Below, piece by piece: positions 36,953-51,334 of a DNA stretch of 64,000 bases. Every line of letters begins with the position of its first letter. Within the stretch, counting starts at the first letter, position 1. The notes below the pieces were generated by a model. The model was given only the letters and a program-made list of their open reading frames with translations. It did no database searches and was not told the origin of the DNA. Both the position numbers and the translations under genes were made by a program. The stretch is from Chalara sp. BL73 (taxonomy: Eukaryota; Ascomycota; Leotiomycetes; Helotiales), in assembly GCA_918026815.1 (NCBI GenBank), contig CAKJVC010000012.1, positions 806,001 through 870,000 on the forward strand. The letters are read 5' to 3'.

Positions 36953-38413
36953 TTATACATTTACTATAGTATCGTCATCGTCGTCATCGAAGGTCTCTAC
37001 CTCATCTATGGCTCCTTCTCGCTCCACGCCAGTCCTATACAAAGCTGGGTCAGTATCGGCGACATGGATCACGGCTTTCCCCTGCACTTCTTGAACAGAT
37101 CTACGCCAATCTCTCCAGTCATCTTCATCACGTATCAGAAATGCAAGCAACATGCTAGGATCCATCTCCTTCACGTTAATCCTCCGTAACCGGCGAGTGT
37201 GGCATGAGTCAATATCTTCCTGGGTGTAATCATCTACGTTGTCCGGCAATGGTAGTGCAGAGCGGGTCTGATGAGGGTCAAGGTAAAAGAAGTCATAGCC
37301 TTGGACGCCTATAAAGTAATGGGATGAAGATGGACGACCACTGGGAAGATTTAGTTGAACGAAATTGCACACGTAGATATACTACTTACCCAGCAATACC
37401 TATAGATTGCGGCATCTGTAATGATGCTTTGAGGGCCTCCCAATAAACTGGAGTAATTTTATCCAGACCTAAACGTGTCCCGACCAGAATCAAAGTTGGC
37501 TGAAAAGTATCACCGGCAGGTTTTGCAATGCCCATAAACGTATCCTCATAGACATCCGAGCCATCGCCCGTTATGTATACCCGGAGCTTGGAAGATTGAC
37601 GATCGTTAGATAATGCCCTATTTATGTCAATGGAAATCTTTGTGATAGTAGGGCATCTTACTGAATACAGCGTGCAGTAGCTGATGGACCAAACCACTCC
37701 CCCGGGTGTTTGCCACATGCAGACGCGCCATGTTCCACGAATTTGTGAATGGAATAAGGAGCCCTTGGATCATCCGCGAATAGTGAGAGAATCTTCAGTT
37801 CGGAAGTTGCCATCCCACGACGCCAGTCTGCCTCGAATCAGCAATCTTTGTGAGCATCGTACATTATAAAATGTAATTTACCTCTTCCTAGTTCTAGTAC
37901 CAACAAGGAATTTGCTAATAGACTTTGACCTGATCTGATCATACACCCCCATCCAGTATCCGATGTAAACCCCTTTAGATCCACTAGTTGACTCCGCAAT
38001 CGTACGGAAAGCGACATAGAAGACACGGCCTTGGGATCCTGTGATTTAGGAATCGCTGGGAAATTGGACCTGTATGTAAGCCATATCCTCGCCTCGAAAT
38101 CATCCAAGAATGATGCAGGCCATCCTCCGTCTTGCCCTTCCACCTCGGAGTCAGACTGAGCTATAGCCCAGTCAACACTGCTCTCATTGCTGTCTGGTGG
38201 AGTCACAGGTTGAGCAGGTTCTTGGGTTTCGGTGTCGTTCGAACCTTGGCTTGGTGAAATTCTGGCAGTTTTCAGTGGAGGGATCTTCTGGACTACCTTA
38301 TATTCCTTGCCTAAACACCAGACTGGTTCACTTAAGGCGACGTCATTTGTAGGTTCGGGATCGTAAAAGTACTGTACTATTCGCTTGTATCGACTGAAAT
38401 CGACATTTGCCAT
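36953..38413 (-). CDS. ATG4: Autophagy cysteine protease Atg4
   Basis: Processes and delipidates Atg8. Exons 38413-37882, 37827-37662, 37617-37390 and 37340-36953; 437 residues. The catalytic Cys lies in [20 protein letters not shown] and the Asp/His pair in [19 protein letters not shown]. The [20 protein letters not shown] segment and [12 protein letters not shown] are family hallmarks. The N-terminal 100 residues contain a Ser/Glu-rich low-complexity insert. The C-terminus is acidic ([14 protein letters not shown]), a type of tail that may aid Atg8 binding, which is inference. Separated by 294 bp from the convergent JJJ1; no feature seen in that gap. Confidence 0.95.
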
Positions 38414-38986
38414 GGCTCATATATTCGTGATCCTTTATGTGTCGGCACAGAAATAGAACTATGTACGGTGCAGTGTGGGGTGGTTGACCTCGAGCTATGT
38501 ATGGTCTGGACAATGAGGGGCACCAAACGGATGGTGGCAGTGATAATACAGTAGATGCTGTAGAGGACTTCGAAGAAAGGAAGTTAACAGTAGTCGCAGC
38601 TGGTGGCAGAATTCTATGATAGGCCGTAATGGGCAAATGCAGTGGAAAAGATGTTGTTGATTCTAGAGAGGAGAGGGAGCTTATGACCGACCATAGACAA
38701 TGTCCCATGTCTCCTCAGTCCACAAGATGACTGTCTTGCCTTGCCTTGTCTGCCGTGTCCTGTGAGTGGATGGTTTAGTTGGTCCAAGTCCTGTGGCTTG
38801 TTCGTTGTGGCTCCTCCCCAGATCTTATCGATAATGATAAGCGAGCAGGTCAATAAATTCCATCCCGCTTATGACGCCTTGCCCATTTTACGATCAACAA
38901 TAACCCAATCCTTCATTCCACATTCACGCTCATGGAAAGAGGCGGTATATTCAACTCCTCACTTTAGGTTTAAAGCACACTTTAGG
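38414..38986. promoter_or_regulatory. Divergent ATG4/SQS1-like promoter region
   Basis: About 0.57 kb between head-to-head starts. Contains a CTTGCCTTGCCTTG mini-repeat near 38735. Plus-strand ORF sequence here (from 38741) is upstream of, and out of frame-independent support for, the real start at 38987. No clear TATA. Confidence 0.4.
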
Positions 38987-41634
38987 ATGCCCCGAGGCAA
39001 AAGAGGTGGTGGCCCACGAGGCAAATTACATGCGAAAAACGGCGGTCGAGTTTCATTGCAGTCTCTCAGTGGCGCTGGCAGTTCAAGAGATGAACGCCAT
39101 GCATTTACTCTCGCAGATGAAGCCCGCAATACCGAACGCCATCACTGGGGAGATTCAGATCAGAAATTAAGAAATTCGAGGGTTGCCTTCGTCAGTGCCG
39201 GAACATATGACCCACCAAACTTGAGGGATGCGCTCGCGTCGCTTAGTCTGGTAAGTGCAATTGAAATGGATTGTTCTATATACAAAATATTGCACATAAG
39301 TTCTCTAAGCCTCAGTGTCAGACAATCACTGATGTAGAGTCATCACAGGAAGATAAGATCACGGAAGAAGACAAAACGGAACAAGATATAGAGGTTATAG
39401 TTGAGGAGGACACAGAGATTGGAAACCAGGGAAATCCTGAAGCTTCATATGGGGATGTGATCGAGGTTATGATTGAGCAAGAAAAATCCACATCACCGGG
39501 CTTTGTGCTTGATACAGTAGGCGTAAGTGCGGACAAACCTAGCATATTCATACTGCAGGCAGGATTAGGGCTAATTCTAAGGTTCCGTAGACTCAGCGTG
39601 AAGAGACCAGCATTCCAAAGCCCCAAACACGCTCTGTATCACCCACACCATCAGACTCCAGTGAAGAGGTCATACTTTTCTGCGGGCGAAAGAACCAATC
39701 GATGACTGCATCGCACAGTGCAAATCCACAGTCCTCGCCTCTATCAGTTCAAAAGAAGGCCCTAACGGTAGCAGATACTATAGATGCAAGAATTCAACTT
39801 GTTGAGGCAAAGATACACTTTCAAGAAGAACTTTTAGAGGAGACGTTATATGCAAATCATGATGCTATGAAGCTGTATCAGGAGCTCGATGAGTCGTCCC
39901 CCCAGTTTGAGGCCATTCTTCCGAACAAAGGGAGCTCAAAATCTCGTCAACGAGGTCGAGGACGAAAATCTGTTCAAGAACATGAAGATTCATTATACGC
40001 CGACTATATTGCCAATATGGATGATAGTGATGAACCATTAGGTACTTTCAACCAACGTGAGTTAGGGGGCACGGGTGACGGAGCATGGCAAGAGGAGTCA
40101 GAGCCTTTACCCGAACAATTTCATTCTCATGGTGGCTGGGATAGATCAGACCTTGTCAACTTCGATGATCTGAGCACTTCAGATGGAGGTAAGTCTACTC
40201 CTGATATCCATATGGCTGGGAAGTTATATCGCATTCAGCTAAAGCATGAGCTACCTAGTTCCGGGAGAAGTCCAGGCGATTTATTCAAAGCGTGAGCGTG
40301 CAACTGGATTACAATATCTAATTGTCATGGAAGGCCAAACTGTAGACGAAGCTCGTTGGGTCGCTGCTACTACGATCGCATTCTATGGAGCAGCAAAGCT
40401 CATTGATGAATTTGAGGCTGAAGAAAGGCTTGTAGCTGAATTTCGGCCGAGTTTAGACGCCTCTGAAGACTCAGATGATGACATGGGTGAGTTTATACCA
40501 TTATGAGCATTGTAAAGTACATGACTATGAAACCTACTTACATTCTACATATAGATCAAGATGAGGACGAGTCAGATGACGAGCTAGACATGGGCATTCC
40601 TGGGCACCAACTCACGAATAAACAAATTGCCAGGCTCCTGAGCAAGCAGGAAGAACTAGGAATGGGATCTCACGAATTATTGCTCTTTGACGGCGCAAGG
40701 GACGATAGTACTGAGGATATAGCAGATTTTCGGCCCCTTGTAAGTCATTCTTCAAAATAGTTGTTCATTGCACTATTACCATAATAACAGAAACTAATGT
40801 ATCTCTATCAAGACAACCAAGACTCAAAGCCGGGGACGTGGATCAAGACGACCACCGGGCGGCTTTCCAGCAGCAACAGCCTTAGCTGACGCTTATGATG
40901 GATTTGATGTTATGGACTTCGAACGACCGAGTCTCAAGCGGAAATCCAGGGGTCGCAAAGGGAAGCTAGCATTTGATTTATCCGACTCAGAGCTAGAAGA
41001 ATCAATGCACGCAGCATGGGAGAATGACCGACAAAAGAAAAGGGAAAGAAAACAAGAACGAGAAGACTTGCGCGCCTTGGGTTTGCTTAGAAGCAAAAGT
41101 GGAAAGCCTAATCTGAAGGAAAAGTATAAGGAAGGCATGCTTATGCATCAAGTCAGAGCTGAGATGAAGGATTTCTTAGTCCGAGATGATACAACCCTAG
41201 AGCTTCCCTCTATGACAAAGGGCGATCGAAAGCTCGTTCATGCTATAGCGAATAAGTTCGGTTTAAAATCAAAGTCGGTAGGCAAAGGTCAGAGCCGCTC
41301 TCCCATCTTGTACAAAACGTTACAAACCTCGGCGTACATGTCAAGAACATATTCTGCTGCCGAAGCAGATATTGAGCGACGATTTCTGCGACGCGCAGAT
41401 ACAAATGGAGCCAGAAAAGGTAACCGGGCTATCAGAGGCGGTGGTGGGTACATCTATCGCGACGGCGATGTCGTGGGAGGATCTGCGCCAGAAATTGGTA
41501 TCGAAAATAAAGGCCGGGCCATGCTCGAGAAGATGGGTTGGAGCAGCGGCACAGCTCTGGGTGCGCTCAACAATAAGGGAATCATGACACCCGTGACACA
41601 TATTGTAAAGAACTCCAAAGCTGGACTCGGCTAA
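38987..41634 (+). CDS. SQS1: Sqs1-like R3H / G-patch protein
   Basis: Likely activator of the DEAH helicase Prp43 in splicing and ribosome biogenesis (family knowledge). Exons 38987-39250, 39316-39522, 39591-40188, 40259-40486, 40555-40739 and 40813-41634; 767 residues. It starts MPRGKRGGGPRGKLHAKNGG. An acidic region follows. Exon 4 encodes a chromo-like stretch (VPGEVQAIYSKRERATGLQY, LIVMEGQTVDEARWV). Later come an R3H-type segment (MTKGDRKLVHAIANKFGLKS) and a C-terminal G-patch (GRAMLEKMGWSSGTALGALN ... THIVKNSKAGLG). I chose the start because the basic MPRGKRGGG opening is typical and the upstream in-frame ATGs lie in promoter-like sequence. The SQS1 name rests on the R3H plus terminal G-patch order. 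Confidence 0.82.
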
Positions 41635-42921
41635 TCGAGGGACCTCTATAGGGAGGGCTCGTCAGCGCATGTTTTGAATTTAGCAATTGACCTCGCAAGC
41701 ATCAAAAAGTATTAGACGGTGTTTCCAATACTGGCGCAATTATTTAGCGTCCAGGAATATGCTGGTTGCTGCTTTCATGTAGAAGGACCGATACGTAGCA
41801 GATCGGTAATTTTGAGAAATATTACACACTCCGTACATTGATTTGGCTCTGGACTTAATGAATCTGTTAGTCCTGCAAAGTTTAGTTAGTTCTCGTCTCC
41901 CGTAGGCACATCCTATTGTGAACCATGATGCTATTCCGCGGCCCTATGGGGGGCGTGGGCTTTGCCACACGTTTTCATCTTTGTCTCCCACAGTGATTGA
42001 GATTGTTGCCCAGAAATGTTCGTTACGCAGGTGCTCCTGCCTTCAAGTGCCCTCGTCGTTTTCCGAATCAATCATAGCTCTATCATCCACCCAAGCTTTA
42101 ACAATCATATTCCACCCTCACCCCATCTCAAACCTATCGAGTCCCCGAAGTTTTCCTGACTTTCTTCGTCATCTGGAAACTATAATATCACAATTCTTCG
42201 TAGGTCCAGAAGGTTTCCATACGGTTTGTTTGATAGTGACGCGCTTCCCTAGAAGCTCTGCGGCACAATTGTGTTGTATCTTCGAGGATCCAAATCACAC
42301 GTCCTCATCAATCCCACAACTGCCGCATACTAACATTGCCGAAAAGGTCTTCGTAATAATCAATCGACTAGGAAATCGCAATCATTCTCTCGAAACTACA
42401 AAAAACAAGTGTAATATTGTGTTAGCATTTCCGTCCATTTGGACGTCCACCGGAGTATCTTTCCAACCGGTCGTGCGGCTGGTCCGTATTAACTCTTGTA
42501 ATATTCGCCGTGCTATAATGTAGAGCGTCTCATCAGAAACTCGTCAACGATCCATCATGTTTCTGATGCAAAGGACATTGCTGTGGTTTGCGGAGTTGGT
42601 TGACCCGAAGTCCCAGCATATAGATGCGATGCATCATGCTGTTGCAGATATTCAGAGCCTTCGCAGGCATGGAGGATTTCACGGTTACAGAAAACGAGTG
42701 GATAGATTCATGTTTCAATTGCCTTCTGGTTCCCTAAGACCTCGTATTGTACACCCACGTACCCCGAAAGCAAACCGTGAGACATATGCCCCCAATAAAA
42801 GCAAACCATCCATAACGCATTAAGAGACCCATGGATATCGATTACCAGCTTCATCATAAAGATGCTCCAAAGCTAAGGCAAATCCGAGACCCAGCGAAAA
42901 TCATAACAAAAAACCAACCGC
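41635..42921. other. Intergenic between SQS1-like and H2B 3' ends
   Basis: 1.29 kb between two convergent 3' ends. Apart from one 201-codon ORF listed separately (41918-42523), nothing is recognisable. Confidence 0.4.
41918..42523 (+). CDS. Unrecognised 201-codon ORF, doubtful
   Basis: Single uninterrupted ORF from ATG to TAG in an otherwise empty intergenic region. The product starts MNHDAIPRPYGGRGLCHTFS, is rich in Ser, Ile, Pro and Cys, and shows no signal peptide, membrane helix or domain I know. An ORF of this size is long for chance here, but codon use looks irregular and no intron or leader supports it. It may be a real orphan, an eroded gene or coincidence. Confidence 0.25.
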   Translation: MNHDAIPRPYGGRGLCHTFSSLSPTVIEIVAQKCSLRRCSCLQVPSSFSESIIALSSTQALTIIFHPHPISNLSSPRSFPDFLRHLETIISQFFVGPEGFHTVCLIVTRFPRSSAAQLCCIFEDPNHTSSSIPQLPHTNIAEKVFVIINRLGNRNHSLETTKNKCNIVLAFPSIWTSTGVSFQPVVRLVRINSCNIRRAIM

Positions 42922-45400
<2,479 letters not shown>

Positions 45401-45911
45401 CTAGTGTTCTGCACGAGGTGCTATAATTGATTAGCCTAGAGCCACATGGTGCCAAGGAATAGAACTTACGGTCGAGAATTGGTGCCGGCAGGTTTCTCTC
45501 ATACTTGGATCCTAAAAGAGCAGGGTCAGCATTATTCGGGAGAATATGCAGAGAGCCCCATAGACATATTACCTCCTGGTGCGGTAGGCGCGTGGTATGG
45601 ATCTGGATGTTTCCACTTCTCAAGCAGATCCTCCGCCTCTTGAAATAATGCCTATCCATTATCAGCTTGGTTGTTTAGCTGTGCTATCATGACACATACT
45701 CTTTGCTGTCTTGGATCCCTGATGTTCTTGTTGGCTTCGAAGAGGGATCTGAGGTACACGGCTTGGCCCCTCCACAGATGGCGATTTACGGACCAATCCA
45801 GCGCAAGTTTCAGAGACCGCCTATAAAGAGACCTGCGGCGAGCATTAGAGCGCAATCTTACAAAATGGTGCAGCGCCACGCCACTCACGATACTACTTGT
45901 TTGGTAGACAT
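45401..45911 (-). CDS. Complex I B22 / NDUFB9-like LYR subunit
   Basis: Small accessory subunit of mitochondrial NADH:ubiquinone oxidoreductase. Exons 45911-45889, 45832-45700, 45651-45573, 45511-45470 and 45420-45401; 98 residues. The spliced product reads MSTKQVVSSLYRRSLKLALD, with the LYR motif, then NRHLWRGQAVYLRSLFEANK, DPRQQRALFQEAEDLLEKWK, HPDPYHAPTAPGG and KYERNLPAP, which match the B22 family. The short first exon (23 nt) and the last exon (20 nt, ending DPPRAEH) are inferred from splice sites; the last one is the least certain, since without that splice the frame runs on for about 45 residues. Confidence 0.85.
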
Positions 45912-46441
45912 GTTGTCCTTGGGTCTACTTCGCGCAGAGCGTTCGTTGCAACAGCCAATTGACCTTCTTCTCTCGAGTCGTGCTCCTACTTTGTGAGAAA
46001 GACAACACTGTGATTATATTAACAGCAGCCGTTAGAGTTGAGCTTAGGTATCTAAAGTGATTGGTCTTCTGGTGGGATAAGGGGAAGGTGAGAGATGAAG
46101 GTTCAAGCTCGATCATCGTTTTCGGAAGGGGAAGAACTAAATGCCGATATCGTGGTACAGTCCCGTGAATTTATGCCTAAGGAATTACTAATCAACCCAA
46201 GCGAGTGCACGTAGAAGCCGCGTTCTCAGGCTTTCCATTTCTCCCCCTGTCACACCCAACTGGGGGTAAGTGGATTTGCTTGGCATGAAGAAAGAATCCA
46301 TGCGTGTGCATGGCTATTACCTCTTACCTGTTCTCGTTTCGGCAAAATTATTACCAGCACTTCAAGCCTCCTCGTCTCTACACAATTACTCCCTTCTCCC
46401 TCTCTTCTCTATACCTCCCATTGCCCAGCCACAATTCAATC
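45912..46441. promoter_or_regulatory. Divergent promoter of two mitochondrial genes
   Basis: 530 bp between head-to-head starts of the complex I subunit and Kgd2, both mitochondrial respiratory-metabolism proteins. Co-regulation is plausible from position and function; I recognise no HAP/CCAAT box that would prove it. Confidence 0.4.
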
Positions 46442-47897
46442 ATGCTTTCTCGGAGAGTCCTTCTTGCCTCGCGCACATTGCGTGCATACCAAGCTCCCGT
46501 TCAGCGCTCTCTCTTCCCTGCTGTGCAGCAGTTTCGAAGTTATGCCGACAAAGTCGTCAAGGTGCCCGAGATGGCTGAGTCCATCTCAGAAGGGACGTTG
46601 AAGCAGTTTTCAAAACAGGTCGGCGACTATGTCGAACAGGATGAGGAGATTGCAACAATTGAGACCGACAAGGTGCGTTGTCTCCTATTCTTGAAGAGGA
46701 TTCTGTCTACAGCCATGTCCTCGACTAACAACTGTGCTAGATTGATGTTGCAGTCAATGCCCCCGAAGCTGGCACCATAAAGGAGTTTCTAGTAAACGAG
46801 GAGGATACAGTTACAGTTGGCCAGGATTTACTTCGGCTAGAGCTTGGAGGACCTCCTGAGGCTGGCGCGAAGAAGGCTGAGCCCGAACCTTCAAGCTCAG
46901 AACCGGCGAAGGACGAATCGAAGAACGAACAAAAGAGCGAACCTTCTCCTCCGCCTAAGAATCCAGGAACTAGCGAGTCAAAACCAGAGCCAAAGAAGGA
47001 TGCATCTAAATCCGAGCCGAAGAAACCAGATTCAAAGCAAGCCAGTATGTATTCTTCATGTAACACTTCTCACAATACTAGGAGAGTGTTCTTTTTGGTT
47101 CATCTAGTACTAATTACATCTGAAAGGCCCTGCTTTTGGCAGCCGTGAGGAGCGTCGAGTGAAGATGAACCGGATGCGCTTGCGCATTTCCGAACGTCTA
47201 AAGCAGTCTCAAAATACTGCGGCATCCCTCACAACCTTTAACGAAGTTGATATGTCTTCTATCATGGAGTTCCGGAAATTATACAAGGATGAGGTCCTCA
47301 AAAAGACTGGGGTCAAGCTTGGTTTTATGAGCGCGTTCTCTCGCGCTTGTGTTTTGGCTATGAAGGATATCCCAGCTGTCAATGCCTCCATTGAAGGGCC
47401 AAATGGCGGTGATACTATTGTCTATAGGGATTATGTTGACATCAGCGTTGCTGTCGCGACTGAAAAAGGTTTGGTGACACCAGTTGTACGCAATACGGAG
47501 ACATTGGATCTTGTCGATATTGAGAGGACGATTGCCGAGTTAGGGAAAAAGGTGTGTTGTTCTCCTCTTTGTCCGTCCTCGGGCTACTAACTATATGTAG
47601 GCTCGTGACAACAAGCTTACGATCGAGGATATGGCTGGAGGAACTTTTACTATCAGCAATGGTGGCGTGTTCGGCTCCTTGATGGGGACCCCAATCATTA
47701 ATCTTCCCCAGACAGCTGTCCTAGGCTTACATGCTATCAAAGATAAGCCAGTCGTAGTCGATGGACAAATCGTCATTCGCCCTATGATGTATCTGGCGTT
47801 AACGTACGATCATCGCCTATTGGATGGCAGGGAGGCCGTGCAATTCCTAGTCAAGGTCAAGGAGTATATCGAGGATCCTCGGAAGATGCTTCTGTAA
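46442..47897 (+). CDS. KGD2: Dihydrolipoyl succinyltransferase, E2 of 2-oxoglutarate dehydrogenase
   Basis: Mitochondrial matrix TCA-cycle enzyme. Exons 46442-46672, 46741-47044, 47127-47551 and 47601-47897; 418 residues. N-terminal targeting peptide ([17 protein letters not shown], Arg-rich amphipathic). The lipoyl domain starts [20 protein letters not shown] and has the lipoylated Lys in IETDKIDV; intron 1 falls right after that Lys. A Pro/Lys/Glu-rich linker follows, with no peripheral-subunit-binding domain, as normal for fungal E2o. The catalytic domain runs from [16 protein letters not shown] through [19 protein letters not shown] to the HxxxDG active site in [12 protein letters not shown]. 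The start is chosen for the presequence; the frame is open further upstream. Confidence 0.96.
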
Positions 47898-50114
47898 AGA
47901 AGTTGATATGTACCACTCACTCGACAAGTGCCTAGATCACATTATGCATCGTTGCATTGTATATTAGAATAATAGTATGAGACGAGTAGTAAACAATGAA
48001 TAGGCTTAAAGTAAGATAGTTATCTTATAAACGGCTCTGATTCTATATCCTTCCAGAGTTACTGTTCTTATTGAGGGCACTCTCCTCTTACAGTAACTTT
48101 CCTTCCGTTCCAGCGCATGGCGCCTCCGGCGCAAACTTCACTGACTTCCTAACAAGCTTCTATTGCCAGCCACATGACAGACGTTACATAAACCCAACCA
48201 CGGGAGCTAGGCCACTGTTCGGACGTGTGTTCCTATCCGTTGCTAGATTTCGTTAGCAACCCTGTTGATGGGTCGAGCATAGTCGCAGTATATTAAGAAA
48301 TCCGGCCGAGTACAATGTAATTAATGTCTGGTCGCTTGGTGTATATCTTTGCATAGTAGGCAATACCTGGATTTTAATGTATTTAAGTTAACCCATTTTA
48401 TAGCTCAAATATCGAGTTTGATAATAATATTTTTAATAGGTAAATTTAAGTATGTAATATCTGGGGTTTTCCGGGGAGCTGGAGGAGCTAATCCCTCGAA
48501 CACTATCTTCATTATATACCCGCATAACTACACACTCGATAATAATAGGCTGTGAGAGGCAAGGCGATACTTAATAAAATAATTACAGTGGCCTGGGTTG
48601 GTGGATGTATTATGTATTGCTAGATATTCTATCCCGATAATAAGTATTTGAATACTACTCGTAGTACTTTACAAATGCTGTTTCACTCAGCAGATGAGAT
48701 AGTACCAGCCGGAGTAGTAACCTATTAAGGGAACTCTTCTAATTACATCCAGTACCTCTATTATTACTGCTTCTAGATGAATCTAATATATATGATCCAT
48801 GTTACGAATAGTCTTCACACATAACGTCCCAGAAGAGCAGGGAATGGACATGCACTCATTGATGAGGTATTGTGAGGTGTGGATAGGGACTGATTTTATA
48901 TAATTAGCCAAGGTTTCCTGGATAGGAGCTTCGTCCCTAACTAGAAGAGAGTCAGTAAGGTAGCCAGCTGATCACCTGATAACCCTTTTTTGGGGGGGGG
49001 GGGGGGGGGAACCAAGTACTATCGACAGAATAGTCGACACCAATTGCAGACTGTTTCTAATGATAGTTCCTCATACGTAGCACTTAACTTGCATTACCTA
49101 GTTAGTTAGATCTGACCACCAAGGATATTCGCTATAAAATTAACATCTGCTTCTAGGTAAGTGCAACACCATTCCCAGAGGCTCGTTTTTTGAGTCTCTG
49201 CTCACGTCAGTTAGTGGAGTTCAAGAACCCCCAGAAGATATCAAACAGCACCACCCCCTTAGACAATAAAATAGATTACTGCAACATGTCACATCGCATG
49301 CTTGATGGGGCCGACCATATAATGCCCGCCAAATTCCACCTAGAGAGTAGTGAGCCCGACACAAATGTGCCTAGATCCCAGTCGTAACATAGCCAGAGAC
49401 TCGTGAGATAATAAGGTTCTATCAGATGGGAAAGCCCAACTCTTACCTTGATAACAGGGATTCGATAACTTATCCTAGTGAGATTGGTTGTTGAACTCGG
49501 TGCTTGATACACCTTTACAGCAAAGGGAATATTGTTCGTCCAATGCCTGCACAAGCTCGGTTGATCGACAAAGGCACCCTTCGATCATCCGCAGATAAAG
49601 AGGGAGTATAAGATCGATAGAATCGTGCCATAACATGCCATCTCAATCGATGTGACACCGCCACCCGAAGGAGCGCATCTTAGCTTAATATTATATAAAA
49701 TTAATGGATGCAACATTGTACTGATGCTTATGCTGCCAAGAAGGCTGACCATAGATGAGCTTAAAGTAAGTAGAAGATTATTTTACTAGGCGTCGCTTAA
49801 TGCTGCGGGCTGTCCAATGATGTTCAATCTCGTAAGAGGAGTTGACATAAAATATCAAGTTCCCAAGCCCGCGCTAGCCTTGTGTTCATCCATTCTGCCT
49901 CGCCCGCTTCCGCTAACTAGCTGATTTCGCCTACAGCGTACCATCCTTGGTTCAAACACCATGCAAAGATCTTCATCCCAGGAGATTGGACGCAGAGGGT
50001 AGAGGCACAGGGCCTCCTGTCGAATATAAGAAATGAACAGTTGCACTTTTGAGACACGGCTAACAAGCAAACCCATTCTTTCGTTCAAATCCCATCCATC
50101 CAACCTTACTTGAA
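47898..50114. other. Long intergenic region with a poly-G run
   Basis: About 2.2 kb between KGD2 and the GPI-type gene, the first sign of a less gene-dense zone. AT content rises here, ORFs are short, and an 18-base G run occurs at 48992-49009. It may contain eroded repeats, but I cannot identify a family, LTR or inverted repeat. Confidence 0.4.
48992..49009. repeat. Poly-G homopolymer, 18 bases
   Basis: Run of 18 G preceded by T7 (ACCCTTTTTTT) in gene-free sequence. Exact length may be approximate in the assembly. Confidence 0.8.
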
Positions 50115-50977
50115 ATGGCGTACCCAATTGGTGCAGCAAATATCCCCAGCTTTGGAGACTTGCTCAGTCCTGGGCTCGCTGTGCGGGCGGATCACGCGCG
50201 ATACCCCATCCTCCATGCGAGAAACAGTTCAAGCACACCAAACATCACCGTGAATTTGTTCATAGATGCGGCGTACGACTCATATCAATATGCTGCTTCC
50301 ATAATCACAGCCTGTGCGGACCAGACGGTCTACGCACTTCAATGCACCGAGGGGCGGCCTTACCTTGGCACGCAGGTTTGTGGTTCTAATGGCCCAGTAT
50401 GCTTTGATCCTATGTGCCCATTGATATGCCCCTGCAATTAATAAGTGAAACTAGATTGCCACTTTGACCGAGGGTGCGTCCAATTACGCCTTCTCCAGCG
50501 CTATCACAACCTCAACGCTGGGCTACGACGTGTCCGCAACTGCACAGGAAACGTGTGTAAGTGCCCAGGTTCTCGGAGCGTAATATCTGGTTTGCAATGC
50601 TCCACGAGTAGCCTTCTCTTGGAATATGCTACCAGAGTATGAACATGCTTTTACAGCACCAACCTGCTGGGATATGGCTTTCACTCTGGATTACTAACTG
50701 TATCACCCTTTAGCTCCTTGCTGGTACGACTGCTGCTACTTGCACTGCGACTCTTGGCGGCACGGTTGATGGTAAATCTACAACTACTTCCCTTGTCACA
50801 ACGGCGACTGGCTCCGACTATTACCGCTTTGATGTAGAGATTACGGGAGGTGCTGAGAAGATGGCAAACCCAACAGCTACCTGTTCGAAGGGCACAGCTG
50901 CAGGTGTTAGCACCAAGGCCGCGGCAGTCTGGTCTTTGGCTGGTGTTATAGGGGTTGCGTGCGTTCTTGCATTATAG
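50115..50977 (+). CDS. Cys-containing GPI-anchored-type surface protein
   Basis: Exons 50115-50396, 50455-50556 and 50714-50977; 215 residues with three phase-0 junctions. Seen: NITVNLFIDAAYDSYQYAAS, a Cys-rich middle (QCTEG, GTQVCGSNGPIATLTEGASN), YAFSSAITTSTLGYDVSATA, CTATLGGTVDGKSTTTSLV, and a C-terminus with a Ser/Thr/Ala spacer and a hydrophobic tail (VWSLAGVIGVACVLAL) typical of a GPI-attachment signal. The layout fits the many fungal GPI proteins of unknown function. Odd: the N-terminus (MAYPIGAANIPSFGDLLS) is a poor signal peptide, so the true first exon may lie upstream or the gene may be decaying. It is the last host gene before the transposon and the AT-rich block. Confidence 0.65.
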
Positions 50978-51068
50978 GGTTTGCATTACCAAGCTTTAAT
51001 TTTATGATATACAAAACGAGCTTGCGGCCTTTTAGCCGTATATAAGCTACTCGAGCGTAGCGACGTAG

Positions 51069-51271
51069 TGTCAGGCGCCAGGATGTCACGTGCTAAGGGG
51101 CACTGAGAGGGGCTCGGTAAAGGCACTGAGGCTTGGCATGTATGGGCACGTAGGGAGTCGCCAGGGGTTCGGAGGGTATAAGTAGGGGACTCGGGACGTA
51201 GTAGAGAAGGTAGAGATTAGTCTTGGTATCAATTGCAGTTGACTTGTGCCACCCTATTTCAGCACTTTACA
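51069..51271 (+). repeat. 5' LTR, 203 bp
   Basis: Begins TGTCAGGCGCC and ends CACTTTACA. Contains CACGTG at 51087-51092 and a TATAAGTA element near 51177. It differs from the 3' LTR at five positions, all transitions, so identity is about 97.5 percent. Confidence 0.95.
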
Positions 51272-51334
51272 TTCTAATTTCTTTCACGAGGTGTAGTTCG
51301 GCACGAGTCAGAAGAGTATCGCACTTAAAACGCT

